A stretch of 64,000 bases of DNA from Candidimonas nitroreducens (GCF_002209565.1 NZ_NJIH01000003.1:620001-684000); one strand, 5' to 3'. Counted from the stretch's first letter, positions 40,230-49,471 are shown. Numbers and translations: made by a program. Notes: generated by a model not told the origin, from the letters alone.

Positions 40230-41072
40230 ATGAAACTGCTTCCCCGTACCATTCGTGCCAACGGCATCGATATCGAGTATGACATTGCGGACTACACATT
40301 GCCGTGGCTCGAGCAAGAGCCCGAAACCATTCTTTTGCACCATGGGTTCTGCCGCAACATGGACTTTTGGCGCCAGTGGGTTCCCGATCTATCGCGCAAT
40401 TATCGAGTGCTGCGCTTTAATTCCCGGGGTTGTGGTGCAACCACCGAGCCCGAACCCGGTGCGCGCTATGACGCGCTGGTGCTCATGGAAGACGCAATCG
40501 CCTTGCTCGATGCGCTGGAAATTCCCAAGGTTCACTGGATCGGCGAGTACTCGGGAGGCGTGTTCGGCCTGTTGGCGGCCATACATCACCCGGACAGGCT
40601 GAATACGCTGACCATTATCAATTCCCCATTCAAATTGAACAGCTCCACTGCCCAGGCCTACAGCGCCGGGCAGGGCAGCCACGTCGAGGCCATCACCCGC
40701 CTGGGCAGTGCCGGCTACAGCCGCAGCACCATCGAACTTCGGCTGGACTTGTCCCGCGCCAGCGACGCGGTGCGGGAATGGGTGATCGCGGAAATGGGCA
40801 AGGTGGCGCCGCACGTGGCGATCGGCCACATCCAGCTCACCCTGGACGCCAATCTGCTCAAGGATGCGGCTTCGATCCGGATTCCGGTGCTCAATCTTGT
40901 GGGCGAGCACAGCCCCATGGCGCAGGCCGAGCAGCTAAACGCCGTGCGCGCGTCCATGCCCGATGCGCAAGTGGTAGTCTTCGAGGGCTATGGCCATGCC
41001 ATCAATCTCCTGGCTGCCGAACGCTGCCTGACCGAGGTGAACCGCTTTCTGTGCGAACATTCCGCGCGATGA
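40230..41072 (+). CDS. Alpha/beta-fold hydrolase
   Basis: A 280-residue cytoplasmic hydrolase of the 3-oxoadipate enol-lactonase/carboxylesterase type. 'LLHHGFCRNMDFW' is the oxyanion region. The nucleophile Ser is in 'WIGEYSGGVFGLLAA', a slightly unusual elbow with Glu where Gly is common. His in 'GYGHAINLL' completes the triad, with an acidic residue near 'NLVGEHSPM'. Translation starts at the ATG at 40230 with only a weak ribosome binding site. It is between a Bug receptor and a reductase, so it probably hydrolyses a lactone or ester in the same pathway. Confidence 0.85.
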   Translation: MKLLPRTIRANGIDIEYDIADYTLPWLEQEPETILLHHGFCRNMDFWRQWVPDLSRNYRVLRFNSRGCGATTEPEPGARYDALVLMEDAIALLDALEIPKVHWIGEYSGGVFGLLAAIHHPDRLNTLTIINSPFKLNSSTAQAYSAGQGSHVEAITRLGSAGYSRSTIELRLDLSRASDAVREWVIAEMGKVAPHVAIGHIQLTLDANLLKDAASIRIPVLNLVGEHSPMAQAEQLNAVRASMPDAQVVVFEGYGHAINLLAAERCLTEVNRFLCEHSAR

Positions 41073-41218
41073 TCGGATACGGGTGGGGCACCCCGCTTCC
41101 CGTAATCCAGGACTTCTCGCAGTTGATGATGTGCTGATGTCATTCGCGAGCTATCGCGGATCAATTCCATGCTGTATAACCCACTGTATTTGTGAGCCAC
41201 AGTACAAGGAACCACAGC

Positions 41219-42196
41219 ATGCATGCTCCCGCCATAGTTCTGCGCGCAGCCGGCGAGCCCGATCAGCTGCGCCTGGAAGACGTGGAGGTCGCCGAGCCTG
41301 GCCCGGGGGAAGTGCAGATCCGGCACACGGCTATCGGCGTCAACTTCCACGATGTGTATGTGCGTTCGGGGCTGTACCATACCTTGCCCCTGCCGGGCAT
41401 ACCCGGCATAGAAGCCGCCGGCGTCGTCACGGCCACCGGGCCCGGCACCACGCAATTCCGGCCCGGCGACCGCGTAGCCTATATGACCCGGCAATACGGC
41501 TGCTATGCCGCCGCTAGAATCATCGACGAAGATCTGCTCATTCCTTTGCCGGACGCTGTATCCGACGAGCTTGCCGCAACGCACCTGCTCAAGGGGCTTA
41601 CCGCGTATGCGCTGCTGCATGAGGTCTATGCCGTCAAGCCGCGGGATCGGGTGCTTGTGCATGCCGCGGCCGGCGGCGTGGGGGCCTTGCTTTGCCAATG
41701 GGCCGCGGCCAAGGGGGCTTGCGTGATCGGCACGGCCGGCAGCCAGAAGAAGGCCGGGTTCGCCCTGCAGCACGGATGCTCGCATGCCATTCTTTATCGC
41801 GAAGAAGACTTCGTGCGGCGGGTCGATGAAATCACCGCCGGGCAAGGCGTGCAGGTCGCCTATGACTCGGTGGGCAAGGATACTTTCTTTGGTTCTCTGG
41901 CCTGCCTGGCGCCTACGGGCCATTTGGCCAATTTCGGCCAGTCTTCCGGGGCCGTGCCGCCCTTCGAAGTGTCGCAGTTGTTCAAGAAGTCGAATTCCCT
42001 GTCGCGCATGAGCGTATTCGTGCAGTTGCGCGATGTCGGCCATCGCCGCGACGTTGCGCGGCAGCTGCTTGCAGCCTTCGGCGACGGCACGCTGAGCCCC
42101 AGTCCCGTGCAGCGCTTCAGCCTTGCGGACGCGGCGCAAGCCCATCGCGCCATGGAGTCGCGGGAACGAATGGGCTCGCTGCTGCTGGTGCCGTAG
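41219..42196 (+). CDS. NADPH:quinone oxidoreductase-type MDR protein
   Basis: A 325-residue zinc-free medium-chain dehydrogenase/reductase like QorA. 'GVNFHDVYVRSGLY' and 'PGIPGIEAAGVVTATG' are typical of the N-terminal domain, and 'LVHAAAGGVGALLCQWA' is the NADPH-binding motif. These enzymes reduce quinones or enones. ACAAGGA lies before the ATG at 41219. It is convergent with a GntR gene and is the last gene of the Bug/hydrolase block, 146 bases after the hydrolase. Confidence 0.9.
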   Translation: MHAPAIVLRAAGEPDQLRLEDVEVAEPGPGEVQIRHTAIGVNFHDVYVRSGLYHTLPLPGIPGIEAAGVVTATGPGTTQFRPGDRVAYMTRQYGCYAAARIIDEDLLIPLPDAVSDELAATHLLKGLTAYALLHEVYAVKPRDRVLVHAAAGGVGALLCQWAAAKGACVIGTAGSQKKAGFALQHGCSHAILYREEDFVRRVDEITAGQGVQVAYDSVGKDTFFGSLACLAPTGHLANFGQSSGAVPPFEVSQLFKKSNSLSRMSVFVQLRDVGHRRDVARQLLAAFGDGTLSPSPVQRFSLADAAQAHRAMESRERMGSLLLVP

Positions 42197-42219
42197 CCGG
42201 CCGGTATATCGGGAAGAAG

Positions 42220-42957
42220 CTACGCTTCTTGCAGCTTCTTTGCCGGGGCTCGCGTGCGGCGCGTGCCGGTCTTCTTCGGCGCTTGCCCGTCTGCCTTGGC
42301 GGCATGCAGCACTTCTTCCAGGTACGCCAGCGCAATCTTACGCGCGCGCATGTTGTAGATGACCGCGGCAGCGTGCGCGGCTTCGGAGTCGCGCGCCTTG
42401 ATGCCTTCCAGCAATGCCAGCAAGTCCCGGATGCTCTCGGTGGGCCGGCCCGGCACCCGCAGGGACGACGCCCACATGAAGCTTAGCTGGGTATTCAGCT
42501 GGCGCAGCAGGTCGGGAAGGCCGAGGTTGCCCGATCCCTGCATGAAGCATTCAAAGAAATCGTTCTTGGCCACGCGAACGAAATGCCGGTCTTTTTGTTG
42601 CAGGGCGGCCTCGAGCGCGTGTATGCGCTGCTCGAGCATGGCGATGTCCTGGTCGGTGCCCTGGCTGGCGAAGCGCCGGGCCGCCAGGCATTCCAGGGTG
42701 GCGCGGATCTCCCATAAGTCCAGAAACTCTTGCTTGCTCAGTTGGCGTACGACCGGGCCTTTGTTGGGAATCAATTGAACCAGCCTTTCGGCTTCCAACT
42801 GCCGCAAGGCCTCGCGGATCGACGTGCGGCTGACCCCCAGGCGGTCGCACAGTTCGCGTTCGACCAGGCGGTCGCCGGGCTTGTACACGCCCTCGATGAT
42901 CAGGGTCGACAGCCGTTCCAAGGTCTCTGAGTAAACACTATTTTTTACATATTTCAC
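42220..42957 (-). CDS. GntR-family regulator, FCD (FadR) subfamily
   Basis: A 245-residue regulator. The GntR winged helix, residues about 8-75, includes 'LVERELCDRLGVSRTSIREALRQLEAERLV'-type sequence. The all-helical FCD effector domain spans about 85-220. The tail is basic ('KKTGTRRTRAPAKK'). The start is a GTG with no strong ribosome binding site. It is divergent from the Bug/LeuC-like/LeuD-like/RraA operon, with FCD-type TTGT-N3-ACAA sites between them, and it probably represses that operon. Confidence 0.9.
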   Translation of the reverse strand: MKYVKNSVYSETLERLSTLIIEGVYKPGDRLVERELCDRLGVSRTSIREALRQLEAERLVQLIPNKGPVVRQLSKQEFLDLWEIRATLECLAARRFASQGTDQDIAMLEQRIHALEAALQQKDRHFVRVAKNDFFECFMQGSGNLGLPDLLRQLNTQLSFMWASSLRVPGRPTESIRDLLALLEGIKARDSEAAHAAAVIYNMRARKIALAYLEEVLHAAKADGQAPKKTGTRRTRAPAKKLQEA

Positions 42958-42996
42958 AATAAATTACTTTTTTCTTGATGAGCTAATTTTTAATCG

Positions 42997-43067
42997 TCAT
43001 ACAATCTTTGAAAATAATAAGCATAAATCCTAATTTATGGGTATATAAATATTAGTTTGTCATACAA
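42997..43067. promoter_or_regulatory. Repeated GntR/FCD operator sites and likely promoter
   Basis: GTCATACAAT occurs twice, at 42997-43006 and 43059-43068. The second sits in the perfect dyad TTGTCATACAA (43057-43067), which fits the T-x-GT/AC-x-A pattern of FCD regulators. TTGAAA (43009-43014) and TAATTT (43031-43036), 16 bases apart, could be the promoter between the two sites. The surrounding sequence is strongly A+T-rich. Confidence 0.55.
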
Positions 43068-43084
43068 TTAAGGTCGAGGACGAT

Positions 43085-44086
43085 ATGGAAATACGCCGTT
43101 TATGCAGTAGTGTCTGTCTGGCCGTGGCAAGTGTCGGTTTTTCCGCCACATTGCTTGCCCAGCCGGCCTCATCGAGTTCCGCGCAATCATATCCCGATAA
43201 ACCCATACGCCTGATCGTCCCTTTTGCGCCCGGCGGCAACACGGATGTGGTATCGCGCATCGTGGCCGACGGCCTGGGCAAGGTGCTGCATCAATCCGTC
43301 GTGGTCGAGAACCGGGCCGGCGCGGCGGGCATCGTCGGTACAGAGTACGTGGCTCATGCCGCGCCGGACGGCTACACATTGTTGGTGGGCCATATCGGCG
43401 CCTTGACCATCAATCCGTATATTTATTCCAAGCTGCCCTACGATACTTTGAGGGACTTCATGCCGATCAGCTTGTCGGCAAAAACCGCGCTCATCTTGTG
43501 CGCCGCGCCCAAAATGGGCTTCAAGACCGTCAGCGACCTGGTCGCGGCGGGTAAAAAGGATCCCGGCAAGCTTACCTTCGGGACGGCGGGCATAGGCAGC
43601 GCGGCCTATATGGCCTCGGTGCTGTTCAGCCATCGAACCGGCATCAACGCGCTGGCGGTGCCCTACAAAGGCGCGGCACCCGCCACCACGGCGGCGGTCA
43701 GCGGCGAGGTGTCCTACATTTTCGGCGGCCAGGCTCCGGCCCAGGGCCTGATCAACGACGGGCGCCTGCATCCCATGGCGGTCACCGGCGATCGGCGCAG
43801 CCCCTTGTTCCCCAATGTGCCGACCATGGCCGAAGCGGGGGTACCGAACTTCGAGGTGGAAGACTGGAACGGCATTTTGGCGCCCAAGGGCACTTCGCCG
43901 GCCATCATCAAGAAATTGAATACGGCCATCGTGCAGGTGCTGCACGACCCCGCCACGCAGAAAAGGCTGATCTCGCTGGGTTTCACGCCGTCGCCCACGA
44001 CGCCGCAGGGGTTCACGCAATTCATCAAAAGCGAAATGGCCAAGTGGTCGAGCGCGGCCAAGGCCGCTCACGTGAAGGTGAACTAG
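43085..44086 (+). CDS. Bug/TctC-family periplasmic solute receptor
   Basis: A 333-residue receptor. A Sec signal covers about residues 1-26, ending 'LLAQPA'. The core has 'IVPFAPGGNTDVVSRIV', 'RAGAAGIVGTEYVAHAAPDG', 'VPYKGAAPATTAAVSG' and 'LAPKGTSPAIIKKL'. GAGGA lies near the ATG. It heads the operon with the LeuCD-like dehydratase and the RraA-family protein. Confidence 0.93.
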   Translation: MEIRRLCSSVCLAVASVGFSATLLAQPASSSSAQSYPDKPIRLIVPFAPGGNTDVVSRIVADGLGKVLHQSVVVENRAGAAGIVGTEYVAHAAPDGYTLLVGHIGALTINPYIYSKLPYDTLRDFMPISLSAKTALILCAAPKMGFKTVSDLVAAGKKDPGKLTFGTAGIGSAAYMASVLFSHRTGINALAVPYKGAAPATTAAVSGEVSYIFGGQAPAQGLINDGRLHPMAVTGDRRSPLFPNVPTMAEAGVPNFEVEDWNGILAPKGTSPAIIKKLNTAIVQVLHDPATQKRLISLGFTPSPTTPQGFTQFIKSEMAKWSSAAKAAHVKVN

Positions 44087-44153
44087 TGGCCCGGGCAGGG
44101 AAGTCCGTTCGTCGGATTTCCGGCTCGAGACACCCAACGCAGGTGTATTGAAA

Positions 44154-45392
44154 ATGGCAATGACAATGTCGGAAAAGATCCTGGCACGGGCCGCGGGCAA
44201 AGCCCAGGTCGTGCCGGGCGAGATCATCCAGCCCGATCCCGAGCTGGTGATCATCCACGACGGGTACGTCAACATGGCGTACAAGCAGCTGTCGGACATC
44301 GGCTACCGCAAGATCACCAAGCCTGAAAAGGTCATGATCATCACCGATCACAAGTCGCTGCACCTGACCCCCGAAGCCATTATGGGCGCCAAGAACCATA
44401 GGCACGTGGCAGAGCAATGGGGGGTGAAACACTTCTTCGGCGCGGGCCAGGCGGGACACGGCCACATCTATCCCATGGAGGCGGGGCTCGTCCGGCCGGG
44501 CATGTTCCTGTTTTCCTACGACATGCACTGCACTAATTTTGGTGCCGTGGGCGCCTATGCCCAGCGCGGGGGCCCCGACATCATTACCGTGCTGGCCACC
44601 GGCTCGCTCTTGATGTCGGTGCCGCCTACCGTGCGTATCGAACTCGCCGGGCAGTTCAAGCCCGGCGTGCATCCGCGCGACCTGGGGTTCTGGCTCTGTT
44701 CGCAATTGGCGCCCGACAGACTGGGCATCGATTTCGATTATCGGGTCATCGAGTTCGCCGGCCCGGTCATAGAAAGCATGCCTCTGTCGTCCCGGGTGGC
44801 GCTGTGCAATACCTTGACGGAAATAGGCGTGGCCAATGTGATGTTCCCGCCGCGTCCGGGCAAGGGGGCGGAACGGGCGGTGTTCAGCGACGACGATGCC
44901 GCCTTCGAACACAGGATAGTGTTGGACATCGGCAAGATCAGCCCTCAGGTCGCGCTGCCCGGATCTCCCGACCGGGGCGTTCCGGTCGATGAGGTCGCGG
45001 GGGTGAAAATCGATCATGCTTTCATCGGAGCCTGTGGCTCTGGGATGTATGACGATTTCGAATTGGCGGCCAAGCTGCTGAAAGGCCGGCACGTTGCTTC
45101 GCACGTGCGGCTGTTCGTGGTGCCGGGCACGGTGGCCATCGGCAAGCAGATGGCCGATGACGGTTTGTCCAACATCTTTGCCGACGCGGGCGCCATACAG
45201 CTGCCCGCGGGTTGCGGCCTGTGCGCCGGTGGATTGGGCGGGCCGCTGGCGTCGGGAGAGGTGTCCATTTCTACGGCAGCCACCAACGGCGCGGGCAGAA
45301 TGGGGGCCAAAGATGCCCAGTGTTATTTGGGCAGCCCCATTACCGTGGCGCTCTCGGCAATCAACGGCTGTATTACAGATCCTCGCTCTTGA
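44154..45392 (+). CDS. Divergent aconitase-family dehydratase large subunit
   Basis: A 412-residue Fe-S hydro-lyase large subunit, distant from LeuC. 'ITDHKSLHLTP' and 'AGQAGHGHIYP' mark the N-terminal substrate region. 'YDMHCTNFGAVGAYAQRGG' replaces the usual GDSHTxTxGAxG segment and has an extra Cys. Cluster ligands appear to be Cys in 'IGACGSGMYDDF' (about 294, in place of GSCTN) and the CxxC in 'GCGLCAGGLGG' (about 354/357). Those changes suggest a non-standard substrate. The small-subunit gene follows after 74 bases. ATG at 44154 is preferred to an upstream TTG. Function could be hydration of an unsaturated di- or tricarboxylate. Confidence 0.85.
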   Translation: MAMTMSEKILARAAGKAQVVPGEIIQPDPELVIIHDGYVNMAYKQLSDIGYRKITKPEKVMIITDHKSLHLTPEAIMGAKNHRHVAEQWGVKHFFGAGQAGHGHIYPMEAGLVRPGMFLFSYDMHCTNFGAVGAYAQRGGPDIITVLATGSLLMSVPPTVRIELAGQFKPGVHPRDLGFWLCSQLAPDRLGIDFDYRVIEFAGPVIESMPLSSRVALCNTLTEIGVANVMFPPRPGKGAERAVFSDDDAAFEHRIVLDIGKISPQVALPGSPDRGVPVDEVAGVKIDHAFIGACGSGMYDDFELAAKLLKGRHVASHVRLFVVPGTVAIGKQMADDGLSNIFADAGAIQLPAGCGLCAGGLGGPLASGEVSISTAATNGAGRMGAKDAQCYLGSPITVALSAINGCITDPRS

Positions 45393-45466
45393 GTGTGCTG
45401 CAGACGCAAGGCCGGCGCACGACGGCCGGCTCAAGTGGCGAACGTTCATCGCAAAGGTGTATACGA

Positions 45467-46003
45467 ATGACGAACTGGATTCAGCAGGGCAATGCCCATG
45501 TGTTGGGCGACAATGTGCCCCACGATGGGGGCATGATAAGTTTCGACAAGGTCATAGGCCGGGTGATCGATCCGGAAGAGCTGACCCCTTTGCTGTTCAA
45601 GGAAGTGGATCCCACCTTGGCCAGCCGCATCGGGCCCGGGGACTTCATCGTGGCGGGCAAGAATTTCCTGGCGGGCAAGGCGCACAACAATGCCCTGTAT
45701 GCCTTGAAGGCCCTGGGCGTGGGCATCTTGTGCGAATCCATGGGGGTGCGCGCCTATCAGGGCGTGTACAACCTGCCGGTGCTTTGCCTGAAAGACTGCA
45801 AAGACATCAGCCATCTGATCGGGGATGGCGACGCCTTGCAGGTCAACTATCAGACGGGGGAAGTGCGCAACCTGAGCAGCGGGCAGGACTATTCCTTTTC
45901 GCCCATGCCCACAGGTGTGCAAAGCATTATCGAACAAGGCGGCACGCTCGGGATGCTGACCCAGCATCTTAAAAACAACCCACAGCTAGGCGAGTTGGCA
46001 TGA
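45467..46003 (+). CDS. Aconitase-family dehydratase small subunit (LeuD-like)
   Basis: A 178-residue swivelling-domain protein. 'GDNVPHDGGMISFDKVIG' opens the domain. 'VAGKNFLAGKAHNNALYALKALG' sits where LeuD has the GSSRE loop; here it reads AGKAHN, a large change in the substrate-binding loop. 'QVNYQTGEVRNLSSGQDY' is the usual C-terminal strand pair. Partner of the large subunit just upstream; its stop overlaps the RraA-family start (ATGA). Confidence 0.85.
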   Translation: MTNWIQQGNAHVLGDNVPHDGGMISFDKVIGRVIDPEELTPLLFKEVDPTLASRIGPGDFIVAGKNFLAGKAHNNALYALKALGVGILCESMGVRAYQGVYNLPVLCLKDCKDISHLIGDGDALQVNYQTGEVRNLSSGQDYSFSPMPTGVQSIIEQGGTLGMLTQHLKNNPQLGELA

Positions 46004-46719
46004 CTATCGAACTGACGGGCCGCGTCGCCCGGGAAAAAATCAAACTGCTGGAGCCGCCGCGGCTCGATGCGGACACCCTGGCCCAATTCGAGGCCCTGGG
46101 CGATGCAAGTTCGGCGGTGTCCGATGCGCTGGACGCCCTGGGTGTCGGCGGCGCCGTCAGCGGCTCGGTCTTGCGCTGCATCATGCCGCGCGCCCGCTTG
46201 GTGGGCACGGCATTGACGCTGAGAAACGCGGCCCGCGACGGCGACCCGCACCAGCTGGCCCAGGCCAAGGACAGCCGCATGGGGGAAATCGAATGCCACA
46301 ACCTGGCGCGCCCCGGCGATGTGCTGGTGATCCAGGGGGTGTCGGGGGCGTCGAATATGGGCAGCGTGGGCGGCCGCATGGGGAAGCGCCAGGGCGAGCG
46401 CGGCGCCATCGTCGACGGTGCAGTGCGCGACGTGCCCGATTTCCAGGATATCAATTACCCCATCTGGTCGAAGGAAGTGACGCCCATGACGGGCAAGTGG
46501 CGGGTCGAGTGCGTGGAAATAAACGGGCCCGTCAAGATTTGCGGGATCGACGTCCATCCCGGCGATCTGGTGGTGGCGGACGGTGCGGGGGTGTGCTTCG
46601 TGCCGCGCCAGCATATTGCCGCCGTGCTGGCCTTCGCCCAGAAAAAGGTGCAGGCCGAGGCGGACAAGTGCGCCGAGATCGACAGCGGCAAGAGCATCGT
46701 GGAAATGGCGCGGCGCTGA
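46000..46719 (+). CDS. RraA-family protein, HMG-aldolase/oxaloacetate decarboxylase-like
   Basis: A 239-residue RraA-fold protein. 'AVSDALDALG' is the N-terminal motif, and 'ERGAIVDGAVRDVPDFQDINYPIW' holds the Arg and Asp that bind metal and pyruvate enolate in 4-hydroxy-4-methyl-2-oxoglutarate aldolases. Related proteins include HMG/CHA aldolase, oxaloacetate decarboxylase and the RNase E inhibitor RraA. The start overlaps the preceding stop, so it is co-translated with the dehydratase, which favours an aldolase or decarboxylase role over RNA metabolism. Confidence 0.87.
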   Translation: MTIELTGRVAREKIKLLEPPRLDADTLAQFEALGDASSAVSDALDALGVGGAVSGSVLRCIMPRARLVGTALTLRNAARDGDPHQLAQAKDSRMGEIECHNLARPGDVLVIQGVSGASNMGSVGGRMGKRQGERGAIVDGAVRDVPDFQDINYPIWSKEVTPMTGKWRVECVEINGPVKICGIDVHPGDLVVADGAGVCFVPRQHIAAVLAFAQKKVQAEADKCAEIDSGKSIVEMARR

Positions 46720-46737
46720 TCTTCAGCCTGCGATCCG

Positions 46738-47463
46738 TCAGCCCGCGGTCGCCAGGGCCCGCGTCAGCGCTTCGCTGCTTGCGATAAGCGCGTTCAGGTG
46801 GGCGGCCAGTTCGGCGTGGCCCAGCCGCGCCGATTCGGCGGACACGCACAGTGCGCCGAACAGGCGCCGGCGCGCGCCGAACACCGGCGTCGAAATACTG
46901 CACACCAGCGGGTCGCGCTCGCCCACCGAGACGTGGTAGCCGCGCCGCCGGATGGTGTCGTACAGCGCGCCTTTCTGGCCCGCGTAAGCCAGGAGAATGT
47001 GGCCTGAAGCGCCTTTGTCCAGGGGCAGGCGTTCGCCCGCGCGGATGTAGTGCCGCTCGAGGCTGGGGCGCTCGACCCGCGCTACGCAGGCGCGGCTGGA
47101 GCCTTCGCGCACGAACAGGGCGGTCGTTTCGCCGGTGGTGTCGGTCAGGGCGCGCAGCACGGAATCGATCACGTCGCGCGCATCGAAGGCGGTCTGGTAG
47201 CGCACCCCCAGCCAGCCGGCGGCCGGGCCCAGGCGCCAGCGGCCGTCGTCCCATTGTGTCAGGTAGCCCGAACGAGCCAGCGTGCGCGCGGTGCGCAGCA
47301 CCGTGGTCTTGCCCATGCCCACGCGGCGGCTGAGCTCGGACAGCGTCATGCCCTGTTCGTGCGGCCGGAACGCGTCCAGCAGCATGAGTGCGCGCGTCAC
47401 GGCGTACACATTTTCGCGATCGGCGGGGTCGGGAGGAGGCAGGATAGACGGGCGGGATTCCAT
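46738..47463 (-). CDS. IclR-family transcriptional regulator
   Basis: A 241-residue IclR regulator. The winged helix domain, residues about 20-80, includes 'LSELSRRVGMGKTTVLRTARTLARSGYL'. The effector domain, about 95-235, ends with 'SISTPVFGARRRLFGALCVS', the family signature. The ATG at 47463 is used over a start at 47517. It is convergent with the RraA gene and divergent from the PrpB-like lyase operon, which it likely controls. Confidence 0.9.
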   Translation of the reverse strand: MESRPSILPPPDPADRENVYAVTRALMLLDAFRPHEQGMTLSELSRRVGMGKTTVLRTARTLARSGYLTQWDDGRWRLGPAAGWLGVRYQTAFDARDVIDSVLRALTDTTGETTALFVREGSSRACVARVERPSLERHYIRAGERLPLDKGASGHILLAYAGQKGALYDTIRRRGYHVSVGERDPLVCSISTPVFGARRRLFGALCVSAESARLGHAELAAHLNALIASSEALTRALATAG

Positions 47464-47566
47464 AGTTTGTTCCGCTATGCACAACTCGATTGTAGGTGGA
47501 TGACGGGCTCCGGACAATACGGCTCATTGGACGTTTGACGCATAGGACAACCAGGAGCCTTCCATC

Positions 47567-48478
47567 ATGCTGATAGACAAACTGAAGCCGTCCGGCACTC
47601 CGGGCCAGCGCTTCCGCGCCGCGCTGGCCCGCAGCCAGCCACTGCCCGTAGTGGGCGCGATGAACCCTTTCTGCGCATTGCTGGCCGAGCGCGCCGGCCA
47701 TCAGGCCGTGTATCTGGCCGGCGGCGGCATGGCGACTTACTCGCATGGCTTGCCCGACCTGGGCCTGACCACCATGACCGAGGTGCTGCAGGACGTGCGG
47801 CGCATGACCGATGCCTGCGACCTGCCTTTGATGGTGGACGTGGACACCGGTTTCGGCGGGGCCTTCAATATCGCCCGCCTGATCAAGGGCCTGATCAAGG
47901 ACGGCGCGGCGGCGATCCACATTGAAGACCAGGTGCAGCTGAAGCGCTGCGGCCACCGCCCGAACAAGGCGCTGGTGGGCACGGCCGAAATGGTCGACCG
48001 CATCAAGGCCTGCGTGGATGCCCGCAGCGATGACTCGTTCTTCCTGGTGGCGCGCACCGATTCGCTGGCCAACGAGGGCCTGCAGGCGGCGATCGACCGC
48101 GCCTGCGCCTATATGGAGGCCGGCGCCGACATGATCTTCGCCGAGGCCTGCGGCGAGCTTGGCCAGTACCGCAGCTTCGTACAGGCCATAGACCGTCCGC
48201 ATTCGGTCATGGCCAATATCACCGAGTTTTCGATGACACCGACCTTTACGCTGGACGAGCTGCGCCAGGCCGGCGTGTCGGCGGCGCTGTATCCCTTGTC
48301 GGCGGCGCGTGCCATGGCGGCCGCGGCGCAGAACGTATACCGGGCGATTCTCGAGGACGGATCGCCGCGCAGGATGCTGGGCGCCATGCAGCCGCGCACC
48401 GAACTCTATGAAGTGTTGAACTACCACGCCTATGAAGCCAAGTACGACGAGCTGTTCGCCGCTGGCGCTGACAAATAA
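47567..48478 (+). CDS. ICL/PEP-mutase superfamily lyase, PrpB-like
   Basis: A 303-residue (beta/alpha)8 lyase close to 2-methylisocitrate lyase. '[21 protein letters not shown]' is the substrate loop, '[10 protein letters not shown]' gives metal-binding Asp residues, and '[14 protein letters not shown]' near residue 127 carries the catalytic Cys region in the same wording as PrpB. No prpC or prpD is nearby, so methylcitrate cycling is not supported by context. A 2-alkylmalate or similar acid is an alternative substrate. CAGGAG precedes the ATG; the Bug receptor follows after 21 bases. Confidence 0.9.
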   Translation: MLIDKLKPSGTPGQRFRAALARSQPLPVVGAMNPFCALLAERAGHQAVYLAGGGMATYSHGLPDLGLTTMTEVLQDVRRMTDACDLPLMVDVDTGFGGAFNIARLIKGLIKDGAAAIHIEDQVQLKRCGHRPNKALVGTAEMVDRIKACVDARSDDSFFLVARTDSLANEGLQAAIDRACAYMEAGADMIFAEACGELGQYRSFVQAIDRPHSVMANITEFSMTPTFTLDELRQAGVSAALYPLSAARAMAAAAQNVYRAILEDGSPRRMLGAMQPRTELYEVLNYHAYEAKYDELFAAGADK

Positions 48479-48499
48479 CCGTAGACTCAGGAGACCATC

Positions 48500-49471
48500 A
48501 TGAATCGATCTGGACACTTGAACCGCCGCCACCTTTGCGCGGCGCTGCTGGCCGTGGCGTCGCTGGCGGCGGCCGGCACGGCCGGCGCCAAAGACATACT
48601 GCGGTTGGTGGTGCCGTTTGCCGCCGGCAGCTATACCGACAATGTGGCGCGCCTGGTGGCGCCGGGGCTGGCGCAGCATCTGGGCAAGGACGTCATCGTC
48701 GAGAACCGCGCCGGCGCCAATGGCATCATCGGCGCCAGCTACGTGGCGCACGCCAAGCCGGACGGGCTGACGCTGCTGGTCGGCGGCGCCAGCGTCAACA
48801 CGATCAACCCCGGCGTGTACAAGAACCTGCCCTATGACCCGGAACGCGACTTGCTGCCGGTGGGGCGCATCGGGGTGCTGCCGTTCATGCTGCTGGTCAA
48901 CCCCAGTCTGCCCGTGCATACGGTGGCCGAGTTGATTTCCTACGCCAAGGCGCACCCCGAAAAGCTTTCATACGGTACGCCCAATGCCGCCACCCTGGTG
49001 GGCACTGAGACCTTCAAGCGCGAGGCGGGCATCAAACTGCTGAGCATTCCGTACAAGTCCAGCCCGCAGGCCATGACCGACCTGGTGGGCAATCAGATCC
49101 AGGTGCTGATGGCCGATTTCGCCACGGCCATGCCGCAGGTGAAGACCGGCAAGGCGCGCCTGCTGGCGGTTACCATGCAGAGCCGCTCCGCCTTGCTGCC
49201 CGACACGCCGCCCATCAGCGATACCGTGCCGGGTTTCGACCTGTCGGCCTGGACCGGCCTGCTGGCCCCCGGCAAGACGCCGCTGGCAACGGTCAAGCCC
49301 GTCTACGAAGCCTTGCGCGCCTCGCTGGCCGCCCCCGCGCTGCAGGCCAAGTTCAAGAACATCGGCTTTGAAATCAACCCCATGGGGCCGGAAAAATTCG
49401 GCCCGTACATTCACAGCGAGATCCAGAAATGGAAGAAGCTGGCCCACGAAGCCGGGATCGAACCTCAATAA
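48500..49471 (+). CDS. Bug/TctC-family periplasmic solute receptor
   Basis: A 323-residue receptor. The signal segment has 'LNRRHLCAALLAVASLAAAG' with paired arginines, cleaved near 'AGAKD'. Landmarks: 'VVPFAAGSYTDNVARLV', 'RAGANGIIGASYVAHAKPDG', 'IPYKSSPQAMTDLVGN' and 'LAPGKTPLATVKPV'. GGAG precedes the ATG. Second gene of the PrpB-like operon. Confidence 0.93.
   Translation: MNRSGHLNRRHLCAALLAVASLAAAGTAGAKDILRLVVPFAAGSYTDNVARLVAPGLAQHLGKDVIVENRAGANGIIGASYVAHAKPDGLTLLVGGASVNTINPGVYKNLPYDPERDLLPVGRIGVLPFMLLVNPSLPVHTVAELISYAKAHPEKLSYGTPNAATLVGTETFKREAGIKLLSIPYKSSPQAMTDLVGNQIQVLMADFATAMPQVKTGKARLLAVTMQSRSALLPDTPPISDTVPGFDLSAWTGLLAPGKTPLATVKPVYEALRASLAAPALQAKFKNIGFEINPMGPEKFGPYIHSEIQKWKKLAHEAGIEPQ

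Noticed and set aside
46532-48955. An 807-codon open frame on the minus strand
   Set aside because: It is antisense to the PrpB-like gene, Bug gene and others, and reads through the IclR gene in the wrong frame with no recognisable domain.
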